Assembly (NCBI RefSeq): GCF_036346105.1
Contig: NZ_CP107811.1
Coordinates: 2,982,501 to 3,046,500, forward strand
Length of the DNA: 64,000 nt
Reading direction: 5' to 3'
DNA from: Streptomyces sp. NBC_00539
Lineage (GTDB): Bacteria; Actinomycetota; Actinomycetes; Streptomycetales; Streptomycetaceae
Positions 24,409 through 33,201 of the stretch are shown in pieces. Below the pieces are notes generated by a model. It saw nothing but the letters and a program-made list of their open reading frames with translations. It searched no databases and had not been told where the DNA came from. Position numbers and translations under genes: made by a program. Within the stretch, counting starts at the first letter, position 1, and every line of letters starts with the position of its first letter.

Positions 24409-24849
24409 TCAGAACTCCGCCGTCACCTCGTCGTCGGAGCGGCCGACGGAGTCCTGTTCGTACTGCCGCTCGTACGCCTGGCGGATCCGCTCGATGCGCA
24501 CGCTGCGGTCGTCGGCCTCCCGCTCCGGGTAGAGCAGCACCACCTCGTACGACGTCTCGTGGACGATCGTCCCGTCCTTGCCGCGCCACTGGCCGTGTGC
24601 GTCCTGGACGGTGAGCCCCTCGGGGAAGGCGGGGGTCACCTCGCGGTCGATGAAGTGGTTGAACTCCGCCTCGGTGACCGGGCTCTGACCGCCGGGCCGC
24701 GCGGTGCCGAAGTAGAGCCGGGTCTCCTGGTAGGAGTGCCCGACATGGGGGTGCAGGGCCGCCCCGAGCAGGGCCGGGAGCCCCGCGCCCAGCAGGGCGA
24801 TGAGGACTCCGCCGCCGACCTTGCCACGTGTATTCGATGTCCAGTTCAC
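24409..24849 (-). CDS. secreted DUF3574 family protein
   Basis: A 146-residue protein with an N-terminal hydrophobic signal or anchor (VGGGVLIALLGAGLPALLGAAL), then a small domain with ETRLYFGTARPGGQ and FIDREVTPAFPEGLTVQDAHGQW that I assign to DUF3574. Function unknown. The start is the GTG at 24849 (VNWTSNTRGK). Its Shine-Dalgarno sequence is weak, and earlier in-frame starts lie inside the divergent gene's upstream region. A perfect palindrome overlaps the start. Confidence 0.7.
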   Translation of the reverse strand: MNWTSNTRGKVGGGVLIALLGAGLPALLGAALHPHVGHSYQETRLYFGTARPGGQSPVTEAEFNHFIDREVTPAFPEGLTVQDAHGQWRGKDGTIVHETSYEVVLLYPEREADDRSVRIERIRQAYERQYEQDSVGRSDDEVTAEF

Positions 24850-24860
24850 GCCCCGTGAAC
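24844..24860. promoter_or_regulatory. palindrome over the DUF3574 gene start
   Basis: GTTCACG-CCC-CGTGAAC, a perfect 7-bp inverted repeat with a 3-bp centre, covers the proposed start codon. It could be an operator for the divergent pair or an mRNA hairpin that masks initiation. Confidence 0.35.
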
Positions 24861-24952
24861 GACGGGACGCGTTGATCGTTGCGCCCGGGGCGCCCGATAG
24901 GGTCACTGCGGTTCGGCTGCAGGGGGCGGTCGCGTGGGGTACCGGGGTGGGC

Positions 24953-25462
24953 ATGGGCGACGGCGAGTGGCGCGTGGGCGAGGCGCAGGGCGGCCGGCTC
25001 GCCGCCCGGTGGTGGAAGTGGGCCCTCTCGGCGCCGCAGGACCAGAGCCCGGTCGCCGATACGACGGGGCGCAACGCCGGGTGGCGCCAGCCCGACGACC
25101 TCTGGTTCCTCGCGGGCACGTACGGCGGCCGGGTGGTGCGGCGGTGCAGCGTCCCGGCGGCCCGTCCGCTGTTCTTCCCGGTGCTGAACACCCAGCGCAG
25201 GGCGGTGCCGTTCGTGACCAAGCCGTGGGCGCTCTCCGTGGCGCGCGCGTCGGCGGCGCTGAACAGCACTCCGCTGACGGTGCGCGAGTACAGCTCCAGG
25301 ACCTTCCACGCGGGGGGCACTCCGCGGGTGGCCTGGGGGCTGTGGTGCGGCCTCACCCCGCTGCCGCCGGGCCAGTTCGTGCTGGAGATCGACGCTGCCA
25401 CGACGAACGGCTTCCGCGTCGACACGACGTACCACCTGACGGTGACGCAGCCGGGGAAGTAG
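24953..25462 (+). CDS. conserved hypothetical protein
   Basis: A 169-residue protein that I do not recognise by name. It starts MGDGEWRVGEAQGGRLAARW with GGGGTGG directly upstream. Trp-rich segments (ARWWKWALS, WRQPDDLWFLAGTYGG) followed by a beta-rich half (TPLTVREYSSRTF, GQFVLEIDAATTNGFRVDTTY) suggest a cytosolic or secreted beta-sandwich. No signal peptide or membrane helix is clear. It is divergent from the DUF3574 gene. Confidence 0.7.
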   Translation: MGDGEWRVGEAQGGRLAARWWKWALSAPQDQSPVADTTGRNAGWRQPDDLWFLAGTYGGRVVRRCSVPAARPLFFPVLNTQRRAVPFVTKPWALSVARASAALNSTPLTVREYSSRTFHAGGTPRVAWGLWCGLTPLPPGQFVLEIDAATTNGFRVDTTYHLTVTQPGK

Positions 25463-25524
25463 CCGCCGTCGGCCGCTCGGCGGGGCGCTTGCACCGCGCC
25501 GCTCCTCGCTCGCGGACATGCGAA

Positions 25525-25566
25525 GAGACCCCCGCCCCCTACGTTTCCGTAGAAGGCGAGGGTCTC
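25525..25566. terminator. bidirectional terminator
   Basis: An imperfect long stem (GAGACCC… / …GGGTCTC with inner CGCC/GGCG) sits between the convergent hypothetical gene and tRNA-Tyr, 8 bp from the tRNA 3' end. Confidence 0.7.
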
Positions 25567-25573
25567 ACTCGCG

Positions 25574-25655
<82 letters not shown>

Positions 25656-25855
25656 ATGGGATGTTGCCGTTTTTCCGCCTTGCGGCGGCGCTCCGTGGCA
25701 ACGACGTAAACAATACCCGATGCCCGGGGGTGCTTCGCCACCGGATTGATCAGCACCGCACGGGGGCGCGGTGGCTAGGCTTTGCGGAGCGGTCCGGGGA
25801 TGTCCGGCCGCGGCCCCACGGGGCACAGCCAGCCGATTTCAAGGAGCCACAGCAC

Positions 25856-26344
25856 ATGGCCGACTCCAGTTTCGACATCGTCTCGAAGGTCGAGCGGCAG
25901 GAGGTCGACAACGCCCTCAACCAGGCCGCCAAGGAGCTTTCGCAGCGCTACGACTTCAAGGGCACGGGCGCCTCGATCGCCTGGTCCGGCGAGAAGATCC
26001 TCATGGAGGCGAACTCCGAGGAGCGCGTGAAGGCCATCCTCGACGTCTTCGAGACCAAGCTGGTCAAGCGTGGAATCTCGCTCAAGGCGCTGGACGCCGG
26101 CGAGCCGCAGCTGTCCGGCAAGGAGTACAAGATCTTCGCGACGATCGAGGAGGGCATCTCCCAGGAGAACGCCAAGAAGGTCGCGAAGATCATCCGGGAC
26201 GAGGGGCCCAAGGGCGTCAAGGCGCAGGTCCAGGGCGAGGAACTGCGCGTCAGCTCCAAGAGCCGCGACGACCTCCAGACCGTCCAGGCGCTCCTCAAGG
26301 GCAAGGACCTGGACTTCGCGATCCAGTTCGTGAACTACCGCTGA
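25856..26344 (+). CDS. YajQ family (UPF0234) nucleotide-binding protein
   Basis: A 162-residue protein starting [20 protein letters not shown] with AAGGAG upstream. Typical features are [15 protein letters not shown] and the end FAIQFVNYR. The family has two small ferredoxin-like domains. Xanthomonas homologues bind cyclic di-GMP and act with a LysR regulator, and an E. coli homologue binds GTP/tRNA. Which applies here is unknown. It diverges from tRNA-Tyr and is followed by a long hairpin. Confidence 0.92.
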   Translation: MADSSFDIVSKVERQEVDNALNQAAKELSQRYDFKGTGASIAWSGEKILMEANSEERVKAILDVFETKLVKRGISLKALDAGEPQLSGKEYKIFATIEEGISQENAKKVAKIIRDEGPKGVKAQVQGEELRVSSKSRDDLQTVQALLKGKDLDFAIQFVNYR

Positions 26345-26385
26345 TCCGGGTCCGCGAGCCGCGCATGCGCTTCTAGCGAGCCGGC

Positions 26386-26451
26386 AGGGCACAACGGGGG
26401 CACACCGCCGAAGGCCGAGGACCGCCTCGACGGCTGCCCGCGTTGTGCCCT
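26386..26451 (+). terminator. long hairpin behind yajQ
   Basis: Perfect 11-bp arms AGGGCACAACG / CGTTGTGCCCT enclose a 44-nt interior that itself pairs partly (GGGGGCA with TGCCC, CGCCGA with GACGG). It lies 41 bp after the yajQ stop. Confidence 0.75.
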
Positions 26452-26648
26452 CGCCGTTTCTCCGCCCCGTTTCCCCGCGCGGTGTCCCCCGCACGGTGTC
26501 CCCCCGTACCCGGGGGCGGGGCTCTCGGGTGGGGTGCGCCGGGCGTGAGCGGCGCGTGCTCCGCCAGGGCTCCCGGTGGTCACTAGGCACCGGCTCGTGC
26601 GCCCGTCACGCTGAGTGCCATTCGTCACCGCGTGACAGGGGGACTCGC

Positions 26649-28091
26649 ATGCCCGGGACCGGCACGTTCCGCGAAGACTTCGGGGCGTCCGTGGTCGTCG
26701 CGCTCGTCGCGCTGCCCCTCTGTGTGGGGGTGGCCGTCGCTTCCGGCGTGCCGGCCGAGCTGGGCATGGTCACCGGGGTCGTCGGCGGGCTGCTGACCGG
26801 CTGGTTCCGCGGGAGCTCGCTCCAGGTCAGCGGGCCGGCGGCGGGGCTGACCGTCCTCGTCTACGAGGCGGTGCAGGCGTACGGTCTGCCCGCGCTCGGG
26901 GCGCTGGTGGCTGCTGCCGGGGTGATGCAGCTGGGCATGGGGCTGCTGCGGTTCGGGCGGTGGTTCCGGGCGATCTCGGTCGCCGTGGTGCACGGGATGC
27001 TGGCCGGGATCGGCCTCGTGCTGATCGCCGGGCAGCTCTACGCCCTGGGCGGCGTACGGGCCCCGGCGAAGACCCTCGACAAGCTGGCGGGGACCGCCGC
27101 GTTGGGCTCGCAGGGCGACTGGGTGGCCGTGGCGCTCGGGGTCGGGACCATCGGCGTTCTCGTGGCGTGGCGCCGGCTGCCGGCCCGGCTGCGGCTCGTA
27201 CCCGGGGCGCTGGTCGGGGTGGCCGCGGCCACCGCGACGGCCGCGCTGTTCGGGCTGCCGGTCGAACGGGTACGGGTGACGGGCGTACTGGACGCGGTGT
27301 CGCTGCCCCGCTGGGAAGACGCCGGGGCGCTGGCTTCCGTCGGGGCGTTCGGGACCGTGGTGGCGCTCGCGCTGATCGCCTCCGCGGAGACCCTGTTCAG
27401 TGCGGCGGCGGTGGACCGGATGCATGACGGGCCCCGCACCGACTACGACCGGGAACTGGTGGCCCAAGGCGTGGGCAACCTGACGTGTGGGCTGCTCGGG
27501 GCGCTGCCGATGACGGCCGTGATCGTACGCAGCGCCACCAACGTGGAGGCCGGGGCGCGGACCCGGGCGTCCAGGGTCCTGCACGGTGGCTGGCTCCTGC
27601 TGTTCTGCGTGGCCTTCCCCCGGGCGCTGGAGGCGGTACCGCTGGCCGCGCTCGCCGGGGTGCTGCTGCACGCGGGGTGGAAGCTGCTCCGGGTCAAGGT
27701 GCTCGCCGCCCTGTGGCGGACCCACCGGGGCGAGGCGGTGGTCCTGGTGGCGACGGCCGGCGCGATCGTGGCCACCAACCTCTTCGAGGGCGTGCTGGTC
27801 GGGCTGGGCCTGGCGGTGGCCAAGGCGGCGTGGGAGACCTCCCAGCTGCACATCGAGGAGGTCTGGGAGGCGGAAGGGGACGTGCTGTGCGTGCGGATGG
27901 TCGGGACCGCCAGCTTCCTGCGGCTGCCCAAGCTGCTGGACTCCCTGGACGGTCTGCCGCCGGGCCAGCCGGTGCGGCTCGACCGCAGTGGCCTGCGGCA
28001 TCTGGACCACGCCTGTCTGACCGCCCTCGACGGATGGGAGAGGCAGCGCCCGCCGCTCCCGCCGCTCCCGCGGCCCCGGAACGTCAGCTAA
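26649..28091 (+). CDS. SulP family anion transporter with shortened STAS domain
   Basis: A 480-residue protein starting MPGTGTFREDFGASVVVALV after a GGGGGA ribosome site. The SulP core is clear: FRGSSLQVSGPAAGLTVLVYE in the second repeat helix, about 10-12 hydrophobic helices, and the NLTCGLLGALPMTAVIVRSATN segment. The C-terminal part after residue 400 is a STAS-like stretch of only about 70 residues (ESQL… VRMVGTASFLRL… LDRSGLRHLDHACLTALDGW). Likely substrates are sulfate or bicarbonate. No carbonic anhydrase domain is fused. Confidence 0.87.
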   Translation: MPGTGTFREDFGASVVVALVALPLCVGVAVASGVPAELGMVTGVVGGLLTGWFRGSSLQVSGPAAGLTVLVYEAVQAYGLPALGALVAAAGVMQLGMGLLRFGRWFRAISVAVVHGMLAGIGLVLIAGQLYALGGVRAPAKTLDKLAGTAALGSQGDWVAVALGVGTIGVLVAWRRLPARLRLVPGALVGVAAATATAALFGLPVERVRVTGVLDAVSLPRWEDAGALASVGAFGTVVALALIASAETLFSAAAVDRMHDGPRTDYDRELVAQGVGNLTCGLLGALPMTAVIVRSATNVEAGARTRASRVLHGGWLLLFCVAFPRALEAVPLAALAGVLLHAGWKLLRVKVLAALWRTHRGEAVVLVATAGAIVATNLFEGVLVGLGLAVAKAAWETSQLHIEEVWEAEGDVLCVRMVGTASFLRLPKLLDSLDGLPPGQPVRLDRSGLRHLDHACLTALDGWERQRPPLPPLPRPRNVS

Positions 28092-28500
28092 CGGCCGGAC
28101 GCGGGGCGGTCACATACGGGAGCTCTCACTGGATCGCGATCGCGAACATCTGCGCGTGGGCTCTGTATTCAGGCGTCAAGGAGCGGGCCGCGGCAGCGGC
28201 AAGGGAGTGGGGACGGCGATCCATGCCGCGCGGGGGCGGGGCGGGCACACCGGTTGAGGGCCGATCAGGTCAGGGCGCGCCGGGGCGGAGGGCGCGGCCG
28301 GACGCGGCCTGCCGGGCGGCCGGCGCGGGACCGGGTACCGGTTTCCGGCAAGGCCGTTGAGGACCCTGCGTACGCCCGGGCGGAGTTGGGTCGTCGGTGT
28401 GGAAGTTGCTGCGGCAACTTCTGTGCTTCGTCCATGCATTCATCGTGCACCACCCCACTGACAAGCGCCCCGGCCTGTGGATAACCACGAGGCGAAGCCG
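28092..28500. other. unexplained convergent intergenic region
   Basis: About 410 bp between two convergent genes. It contains TCGCGATCGCGA (28134-28145), a perfect hairpin GAAGTTGC-TGCG-GCAACTTC (28402-28421), and TGTGGATAA (28476-28484), which equals the E. coli-type DnaA box. A plus-strand frame from a GTG at 28397 begins VWKLLRQLLCFVHAFIVHH and could be a small membrane peptide, but it has no clear ribosome site. Confidence 0.45.
28402..28421. promoter_or_regulatory. perfect inverted repeat GAAGTTGC/GCAACTTC
   Basis: 8-bp arms and a 4-nt centre. As DNA it could be an operator, as RNA a tetraloop hairpin. It is in a convergent gap with no annotated gene start nearby, which makes its role unclear. 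Confidence 0.45.
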
Positions 28501-28893
28501 CTACCGGGAGGCGAAGGGGGCGTCCGTCGGGACGATCTCGCGGCCCAGCGGGAGCAGGGAGAGCGGGACCATCTTGAAGTTGGCGATGCCGAACGGGATG
28601 CCGATGATCGTGACGCACAGGGCGAGGCCCGTGACGATGTGGCTGATGGCCAGCCACCAGCCGGCCAGGACGAGCCACAGCACGTTGCCGACGCATGAGG
28701 CGGCGCCGGCGTCGCGGCGCTCGACGGTGGTGTAGCCGAAGGGCCACAGGGCGTACAGCGCGATGCGGAAGGCGGCGATCCCGAAGGGAATGCCGATGAT
28801 GGTGACGCAGAGGATCAGGCCCGCGAGGCAGTAGCCCAGGAACAGCCACACGCCGCTGAGTACGAGCCAAATGACGTTCAGAACGGTCTTCAC
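28501..28893 (-). CDS. YccF family membrane protein
   Basis: A 130-residue protein made of two repeats, each with [16 protein letters not shown]- or [16 protein letters not shown]-like helices followed by [13 protein letters not shown]. This duplicated pattern identifies the YccF domain pair. About four transmembrane helices are expected. Function is unknown. The GTG start overlaps the htpX stop by 4 bp (GTGA), so it is the second gene of an htpX operon. Confidence 0.85.
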   Translation of the reverse strand: MKTVLNVIWLVLSGVWLFLGYCLAGLILCVTIIGIPFGIAAFRIALYALWPFGYTTVERRDAGAASCVGNVLWLVLAGWWLAISHIVTGLALCVTIIGIPFGIANFKMVPLSLLPLGREIVPTDAPFASR

Positions 28894-29753
28894 TGGGTCC
28901 GGCCTGCCATCTGTTCGAGCCGGGCGATGCGCTCGGCCATCGGGGGGTGCGTGGAGAACATCTTGGACAGTCCCTGGCCGGGACGGAAGGGGTTGGCGAT
29001 CATCATGTGGCTCGCCGTCTCCAGTCGGGGCTCGGGCGGCAGCGGAAGCTGCCTGGTGCCCGCGTCGAGCTTGCGCAGGGCGCTGGCCAGCGCCAACGGG
29101 TCTCCGGTCAGCTGGGCGCCGGAGGCGTCCGCCTCGTATTCGCGCGAGCGGCTGATCGCGAGCTGGATCACGGATGCGGCCAGCGGGCCCAGGATCATGA
29201 CCAGCAGCATGCCGAGGATGCCGGGCCCCTCCTCGTCGTCGGAGCGCCCGACCGGGATCAGCCAGGCGAAGTTCACCAGGAACATGATCACGGAGGCGAG
29301 GGCCCCGGCGACCGAGGAGATGAGGATGTCCCGGTTGTAGACGTGGCTCAGCTCGTGGCCGATGACGCCGCGCAGCTCGCGCTCGTCGAGGATGCGCAGG
29401 ATGCCCTCGGTGCAGCACACGGCGGCGTTGCGCGGGTTGCGGCCGGTGGCGAAGGCGTTGGGGGCTTCGGTGGGCGAGATGTAGAGCCGGGGCATCGGCT
29501 GGCGCGCGGAGGTGGAGAGCTCGCGCACCATGCGGTAGAGGGCGGGGGCCTCGAACTCGCTGACGGGACGGGCGCGCATCGCGCGTAGAGCCAGCTTGTC
29601 GCTGTTCCAGTACGCGTACGCGTTCGTCCCGAGCGCGATGAGGACGGCGACGATCAGGCCGGTCCGTCCGAAGAAGCTTCCGATGACGATGATGAGTGCC
29701 GACAGCCCGCCGAGGAGTACGGCGGTCTTCAGCCCGTTGTGCCGGCGGTGCAC
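28890..29753 (-). CDS. htpX: membrane zinc metalloprotease HtpX
   Basis: A 287-residue M48 protease for quality control of membrane proteins. Two N-terminal helices ([18 protein letters not shown] and [18 protein letters not shown]) precede the HELSH zinc site in [14 protein letters not shown] (near residue 133) and the third ligand in [14 protein letters not shown] start with GGAGGG upstream. It overlaps the YccF gene. A GGTCCA-G-TGGACC palindrome lies at 29819-29831 in the promoter region. Confidence 0.93.
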   Translation of the reverse strand: MHRRHNGLKTAVLLGGLSALIIVIGSFFGRTGLIVAVLIALGTNAYAYWNSDKLALRAMRARPVSEFEAPALYRMVRELSTSARQPMPRLYISPTEAPNAFATGRNPRNAAVCCTEGILRILDERELRGVIGHELSHVYNRDILISSVAGALASVIMFLVNFAWLIPVGRSDDEEGPGILGMLLVMILGPLAASVIQLAISRSREYEADASGAQLTGDPLALASALRKLDAGTRQLPLPPEPRLETASHMMIANPFRPGQGLSKMFSTHPPMAERIARLEQMAGRTQ

Positions 29754-29954
29754 GGTACGCCCTCCAAATGGTGCGGCAGGGGGAACCCGTCCGGGATCTG
29801 TGGAACAAAGGGTCTTCCGGTCCAGTGGACCCTCCCTTCCTGGTCAACGCGAGGTGAACGCGCCAGGTTCCCGGGCCGCGCCCCGGCGGACCGCCCCGGC
29901 GGGCGGGCAGGCCGGGGCGGCATGCGGCGTTGCTCCGTACGGGTTGCCGCACGA

Positions 29955-29990
29955 GCGCGGGCCGCGCGGGATCACACGTGCGGCCCGCGC
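29955..29990 (-). terminator. terminator of the partial complex I operon
   Basis: An 11-bp perfect stem GCGCGGGCCGC / GCGGCCCGCGC with a 14-nt loop lies 79 bp beyond the nuoN-like stop, in the 315-bp gap before htpX. Other GC-rich short palindromes fill the same gap. Confidence 0.6.
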
Positions 29991-30068
29991 GGGCCACCAC
30001 GAGGCGGGCCGGCGCGGGCCACTGCCGCACCGGGCGGGCGGGGCGACCGGCGGGATGGGCGGCCCCGG

Positions 30069-31613
30069 CTACTGCGGGAACAGACTGCCCGACGCGAAGC
30101 GCAGCACCAGCTGCGGCGCCCCCGAGAGGATCAGGGCGGTGACCCCGGTGAGCAGGATCGCGACGGTGACGGGCCAGGGCGCCGGGGCGGTGGTGCGCGC
30201 CTGGTCCGCGGCGGCGGGGCGGAAGAGCAGGGCCGTCCAGCGCAGGTAGTAGTACAGGGCGATGACCACATTGACGGCCATGACCACGGCCAGCCACCCC
30301 AGACCCGCGTCGATCGCGGCCCGGAAGACGGTGACCTTGGCGAACAGGCCGATGATGCCCGGCGGCAGGCCGGCCAGGCAGAGCAGGAAGAAGGCCAGCG
30401 TCAGGGCGGCGAGCGGGCGCTCGGCGTACAGCCCGCGGTAGTCGTCGATCCGGTGCAGCGGCTTCGTACGGGCCGCCAGCGCGGCCACGGCGAAGGCGCC
30501 GAGGTTCACGGCGCCGTACATGAGCGCGTAGGCGACGGTGGAGCCGATCTGGTCGCGCTCGGCGTACGCGGCGGCGGCGATCGGCACGAGCAGGTAGCCG
30601 GCCTGTCCGACCGAGGACCAGGCGAGCAGCCGTACGGCGCTGTTCGCGCGGTCGGCGGACTGGCGCAGGGCGGCGACGTTGCCGACGGTCATGGTGAGGG
30701 CGGCGAGGACGGCGAGCGCCGGGCCCCAGATGTCGGAGTACGCCGGGAAAGCGATCACGGTGACCAGGATCAGGCCGGTGAAGCCGACGGCCTTGCCGAT
30801 GACCGAGAGGTAGCCGGCGATGGGCAGGGGCGCGCCGACGTAGGTGTCGGGGACCCAGAAGTGGAAGGGGACGGCGGCCGTTTTGAAGGCGAAGCCGACG
30901 AGGGTGAGGGCGACGCCCGCCATGGCGAGGGTGGTGAGCTGCGCGGGGACGTCTTCGAGGCGGTCGGCGACCTGGGTGAGGTGCAGGGAGCCGGTGACGG
31001 CGTAGACGAAGCTGACGCCGAGCAGCGACACGGCCGTGGCGGTGACGGAGGACAGGAAGAACTTGAGGGCGGCCTCGGAGGAGAGCCGGTCGCCGCGGCG
31101 CATGCCGACGAGGGCGAAGGCGGGCAGCGAGGCGACTTCGAGGGCGACGATGAGGGTGGCGAGGTCGCGGGCGGCGGGCAGCAGGGCCGCGCCGGCGGCG
31201 GAGGAGAGCAGCAGGAACCAGTATTCGCCCGCGGGCATGCGCATCTCGTCGACGGCGGTCAGCGACAGCAGGGCCGTGACGAGGGCGCCGGCCAGGACGA
31301 GGAACTGGATGACGAGCGTGAAGTGGTCGGCGGTGTAACTGCACGCGCCGACATCGCCGGCGAGGCAGAAGGTGGCGCGGTCGCCGGCGCGCAGCGGCAG
31401 CAGGGTGGCGGTCGCGGCGGCGAGTCCGGCGACGGAGAGCCAGCCGAGGAGCGGCTTGTGCCTCTGCGCTGTGAACAGGTCGGCGACGAGTACGACCAGG
31501 GCGACGGCGGCGGGGATCACGACGGGGGCGATCGCGAGCCAGTCGACGGACTGGACGAGGCTGGGCGCGGCCGGGCCGGGGGCCGTGGCGGCCGCGACGG
31601 ACAGGACCGTCAT
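30069..31613 (-). CDS. nuoN: complex I-like subunit N (second locus)
   Basis: A 514-residue antiporter-like membrane subunit. The TM5 Glu (ALEVASLPAFAL), TM7 Lys (AFKTAAVPFHFWVPDTY) and a later Lys in GLFAKVTVF are present. The usual KRLLAYSS motif is altered to VRLLAWSSVGQAGY. About 14 helices are expected. It is the last gene of the ten-gene operon and overlaps nuoM by ATGA. It differs clearly from the canonical-locus NuoN at 59-60.7 kb. Confidence 0.92.
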   Translation of the reverse strand: MTVLSVAAATAPGPAAPSLVQSVDWLAIAPVVIPAAVALVVLVADLFTAQRHKPLLGWLSVAGLAAATATLLPLRAGDRATFCLAGDVGACSYTADHFTLVIQFLVLAGALVTALLSLTAVDEMRMPAGEYWFLLLSSAAGAALLPAARDLATLIVALEVASLPAFALVGMRRGDRLSSEAALKFFLSSVTATAVSLLGVSFVYAVTGSLHLTQVADRLEDVPAQLTTLAMAGVALTLVGFAFKTAAVPFHFWVPDTYVGAPLPIAGYLSVIGKAVGFTGLILVTVIAFPAYSDIWGPALAVLAALTMTVGNVAALRQSADRANSAVRLLAWSSVGQAGYLLVPIAAAAYAERDQIGSTVAYALMYGAVNLGAFAVAALAARTKPLHRIDDYRGLYAERPLAALTLAFFLLCLAGLPPGIIGLFAKVTVFRAAIDAGLGWLAVVMAVNVVIALYYYLRWTALLFRPAAADQARTTAPAPWPVTVAILLTGVTALILSGAPQLVLRFASGSLFPQ

Positions 31614-33187
31614 GAGTTGCCTCCTGCGAGGAGCTTCTGGACGGCCGGGTCGGTGAGGCCGAGGAGGACGGCGGGCCACAGGCCGGCGAGGACGGTGAGG
31701 GCGACGAGCGGGGTCCAGGCGGCGAATTCGTAGTGCTGGACGTCGGCCAGGGAGAGCTCGGGGCCTTCCTTCGGGTCGCCCATGCACACCCGCCGTACGA
31801 CGATCAGAAGGTATGCGGCGGTGAGCAGCGTGCCGAAGGCGCCGACGGCCATGTACGTCAGGAAGGCCGGACGGGACAGGCCCGCGGCCGGGTCGAACGC
31901 GCCGAACAAGGCCAGCATCTCGCCCCAGAAACCGGCCAGGCCGGGCAGGCCGAGGGAGGCGACGGCGGCGAAGGCGAGCAGCGCGCCGAGGCGGGGGGCG
32001 CGGCCGTACAGGGCGGCACCGGTGGCTCCGGCGAGGGTGTCGAGGTCGGCGGTGCCGTAGCGGTCCTTGAGCGCGCCGACCAGGAAGAAGAGCAGGCCGG
32101 TGATCAGGCCGTGGGCGATGTTGGCGAAGAGCGCGCCGTTGACGCCGGTGGGGGTCATGGACGCGATGCCGAGGAGCACGAAGCCCATGTGGCCGACGGA
32201 GGAGTACGCGATGAGGCGCTTGAGGTCGCCCTTGTTGCCCTTGCGGGTCAGCGCGAGGCAGGCGAGGGACCCGTAGACGATGCCGATGGCGGCGAACGCC
32301 CCGAGGTAGGGGGCGAAGGTGTGCATGCCGTCGGGGGTGACCGGGAGCAGGATGCGTACGAACCCGTACGTGCCCATCTTGAGCAGTACGCCCGCGAGGA
32401 GGACGGAGCCGACGGTGGGCGCTGCGGTGTGGGCGTCCGGCAGCCAGCTGTGCAGCGGCCACATCGGGGTCTTCACGGCGAGGCCGATGCCGATGGCGAG
32501 CACGGCCAGCAGCTGGGTGGTGTGGGTCAGTCCGCGGCCGTTGTCAGAGGCGAGTGCCACCATGTCGAACGTGCCGCTGTTCAGTCCGATCAGCAGCAGA
32601 CCGAGCAGCATGACCACGGATCCGAGGAGGGTGTAGAGGATGAACTTCCAGGCGGCTGCCTGCCGCTGAGCACCGCCCCAGCGGGCGATGAGGAAGTACA
32701 TGGGGATGAGGACCATCTCGAAGGCGAGGAAGAACAGCAGCAGGTCGAGGACGGCGAAGGTCGCGAGGGTGCCGGACTCCAGGACGAGGAGCAGTGCGAC
32801 GAAGGCCTTCGGGGAAGGGCCGTCGGGGAGCTTGAAGTAGCTGTAGAGCGCGCACAGGAAGAACAGCAGCGCGGTCATCAGGAGGAGGGGGAGCGAGATG
32901 CCGTCGACGCCGAGGTGGATCCGGATGTTCAGCGCCTGGATCCAGCTGATGTCCGTCGTCGCCTGGAAGCGGGACGGGGTGTCGTGGTCGAAGCCCGCGG
33001 CGAGGGCGATCGCCGCGGCGAGGATCACGCCGGTGACGGTCACGCCGTGGCGCAGCACGGCCTGTTCGGGGCTCTTCCCCCTGAGCCCGGGCGGGGCGGG
33101 CAGCAGGGCCGCGACGGCGCCGAGGAGCGGTGCGGCCACGATGAACGCCAGAAGGAACTGCATCACGGACGGGCTGATATCAATCAC
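31610..33187 (-). CDS. nuoM: complex I-like subunit M (second locus)
   Basis: A 525-residue proton-translocating antiporter-like subunit. It starts at GTG (VIDISPSVMQF). Key residues are visible: Glu in LAFEMVLIPMYF, Lys in AVKTPMWPLHSWLPDAH, and KRLIAYSSVGHMGF. It lies 14 bp after nuoL and overlaps nuoN by 4 bp, so translation is coupled. Confidence 0.93.
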   Translation of the reverse strand: MIDISPSVMQFLLAFIVAAPLLGAVAALLPAPPGLRGKSPEQAVLRHGVTVTGVILAAAIALAAGFDHDTPSRFQATTDISWIQALNIRIHLGVDGISLPLLLMTALLFFLCALYSYFKLPDGPSPKAFVALLLVLESGTLATFAVLDLLLFFLAFEMVLIPMYFLIARWGGAQRQAAAWKFILYTLLGSVVMLLGLLLIGLNSGTFDMVALASDNGRGLTHTTQLLAVLAIGIGLAVKTPMWPLHSWLPDAHTAAPTVGSVLLAGVLLKMGTYGFVRILLPVTPDGMHTFAPYLGAFAAIGIVYGSLACLALTRKGNKGDLKRLIAYSSVGHMGFVLLGIASMTPTGVNGALFANIAHGLITGLLFFLVGALKDRYGTADLDTLAGATGAALYGRAPRLGALLAFAAVASLGLPGLAGFWGEMLALFGAFDPAAGLSRPAFLTYMAVGAFGTLLTAAYLLIVVRRVCMGDPKEGPELSLADVQHYEFAAWTPLVALTVLAGLWPAVLLGLTDPAVQKLLAGGNS

Positions 33188-33201
33188 GGCTGGCTCACGG
33201 C

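Noticed and set aside
28476-28484. DnaA box as a replication origin
   Set aside because: A single box without clustered TTGTCCACA-type sites or dnaA/dnaN neighbours does not make an origin.
29739-31733. 664-codon plus-strand frame opposite the nuoN-like gene
   Set aside because: Composition is Gly/Asp/Gln/Arg-rich without hydrophobic core or domains; it is an antisense shadow of a membrane protein gene.
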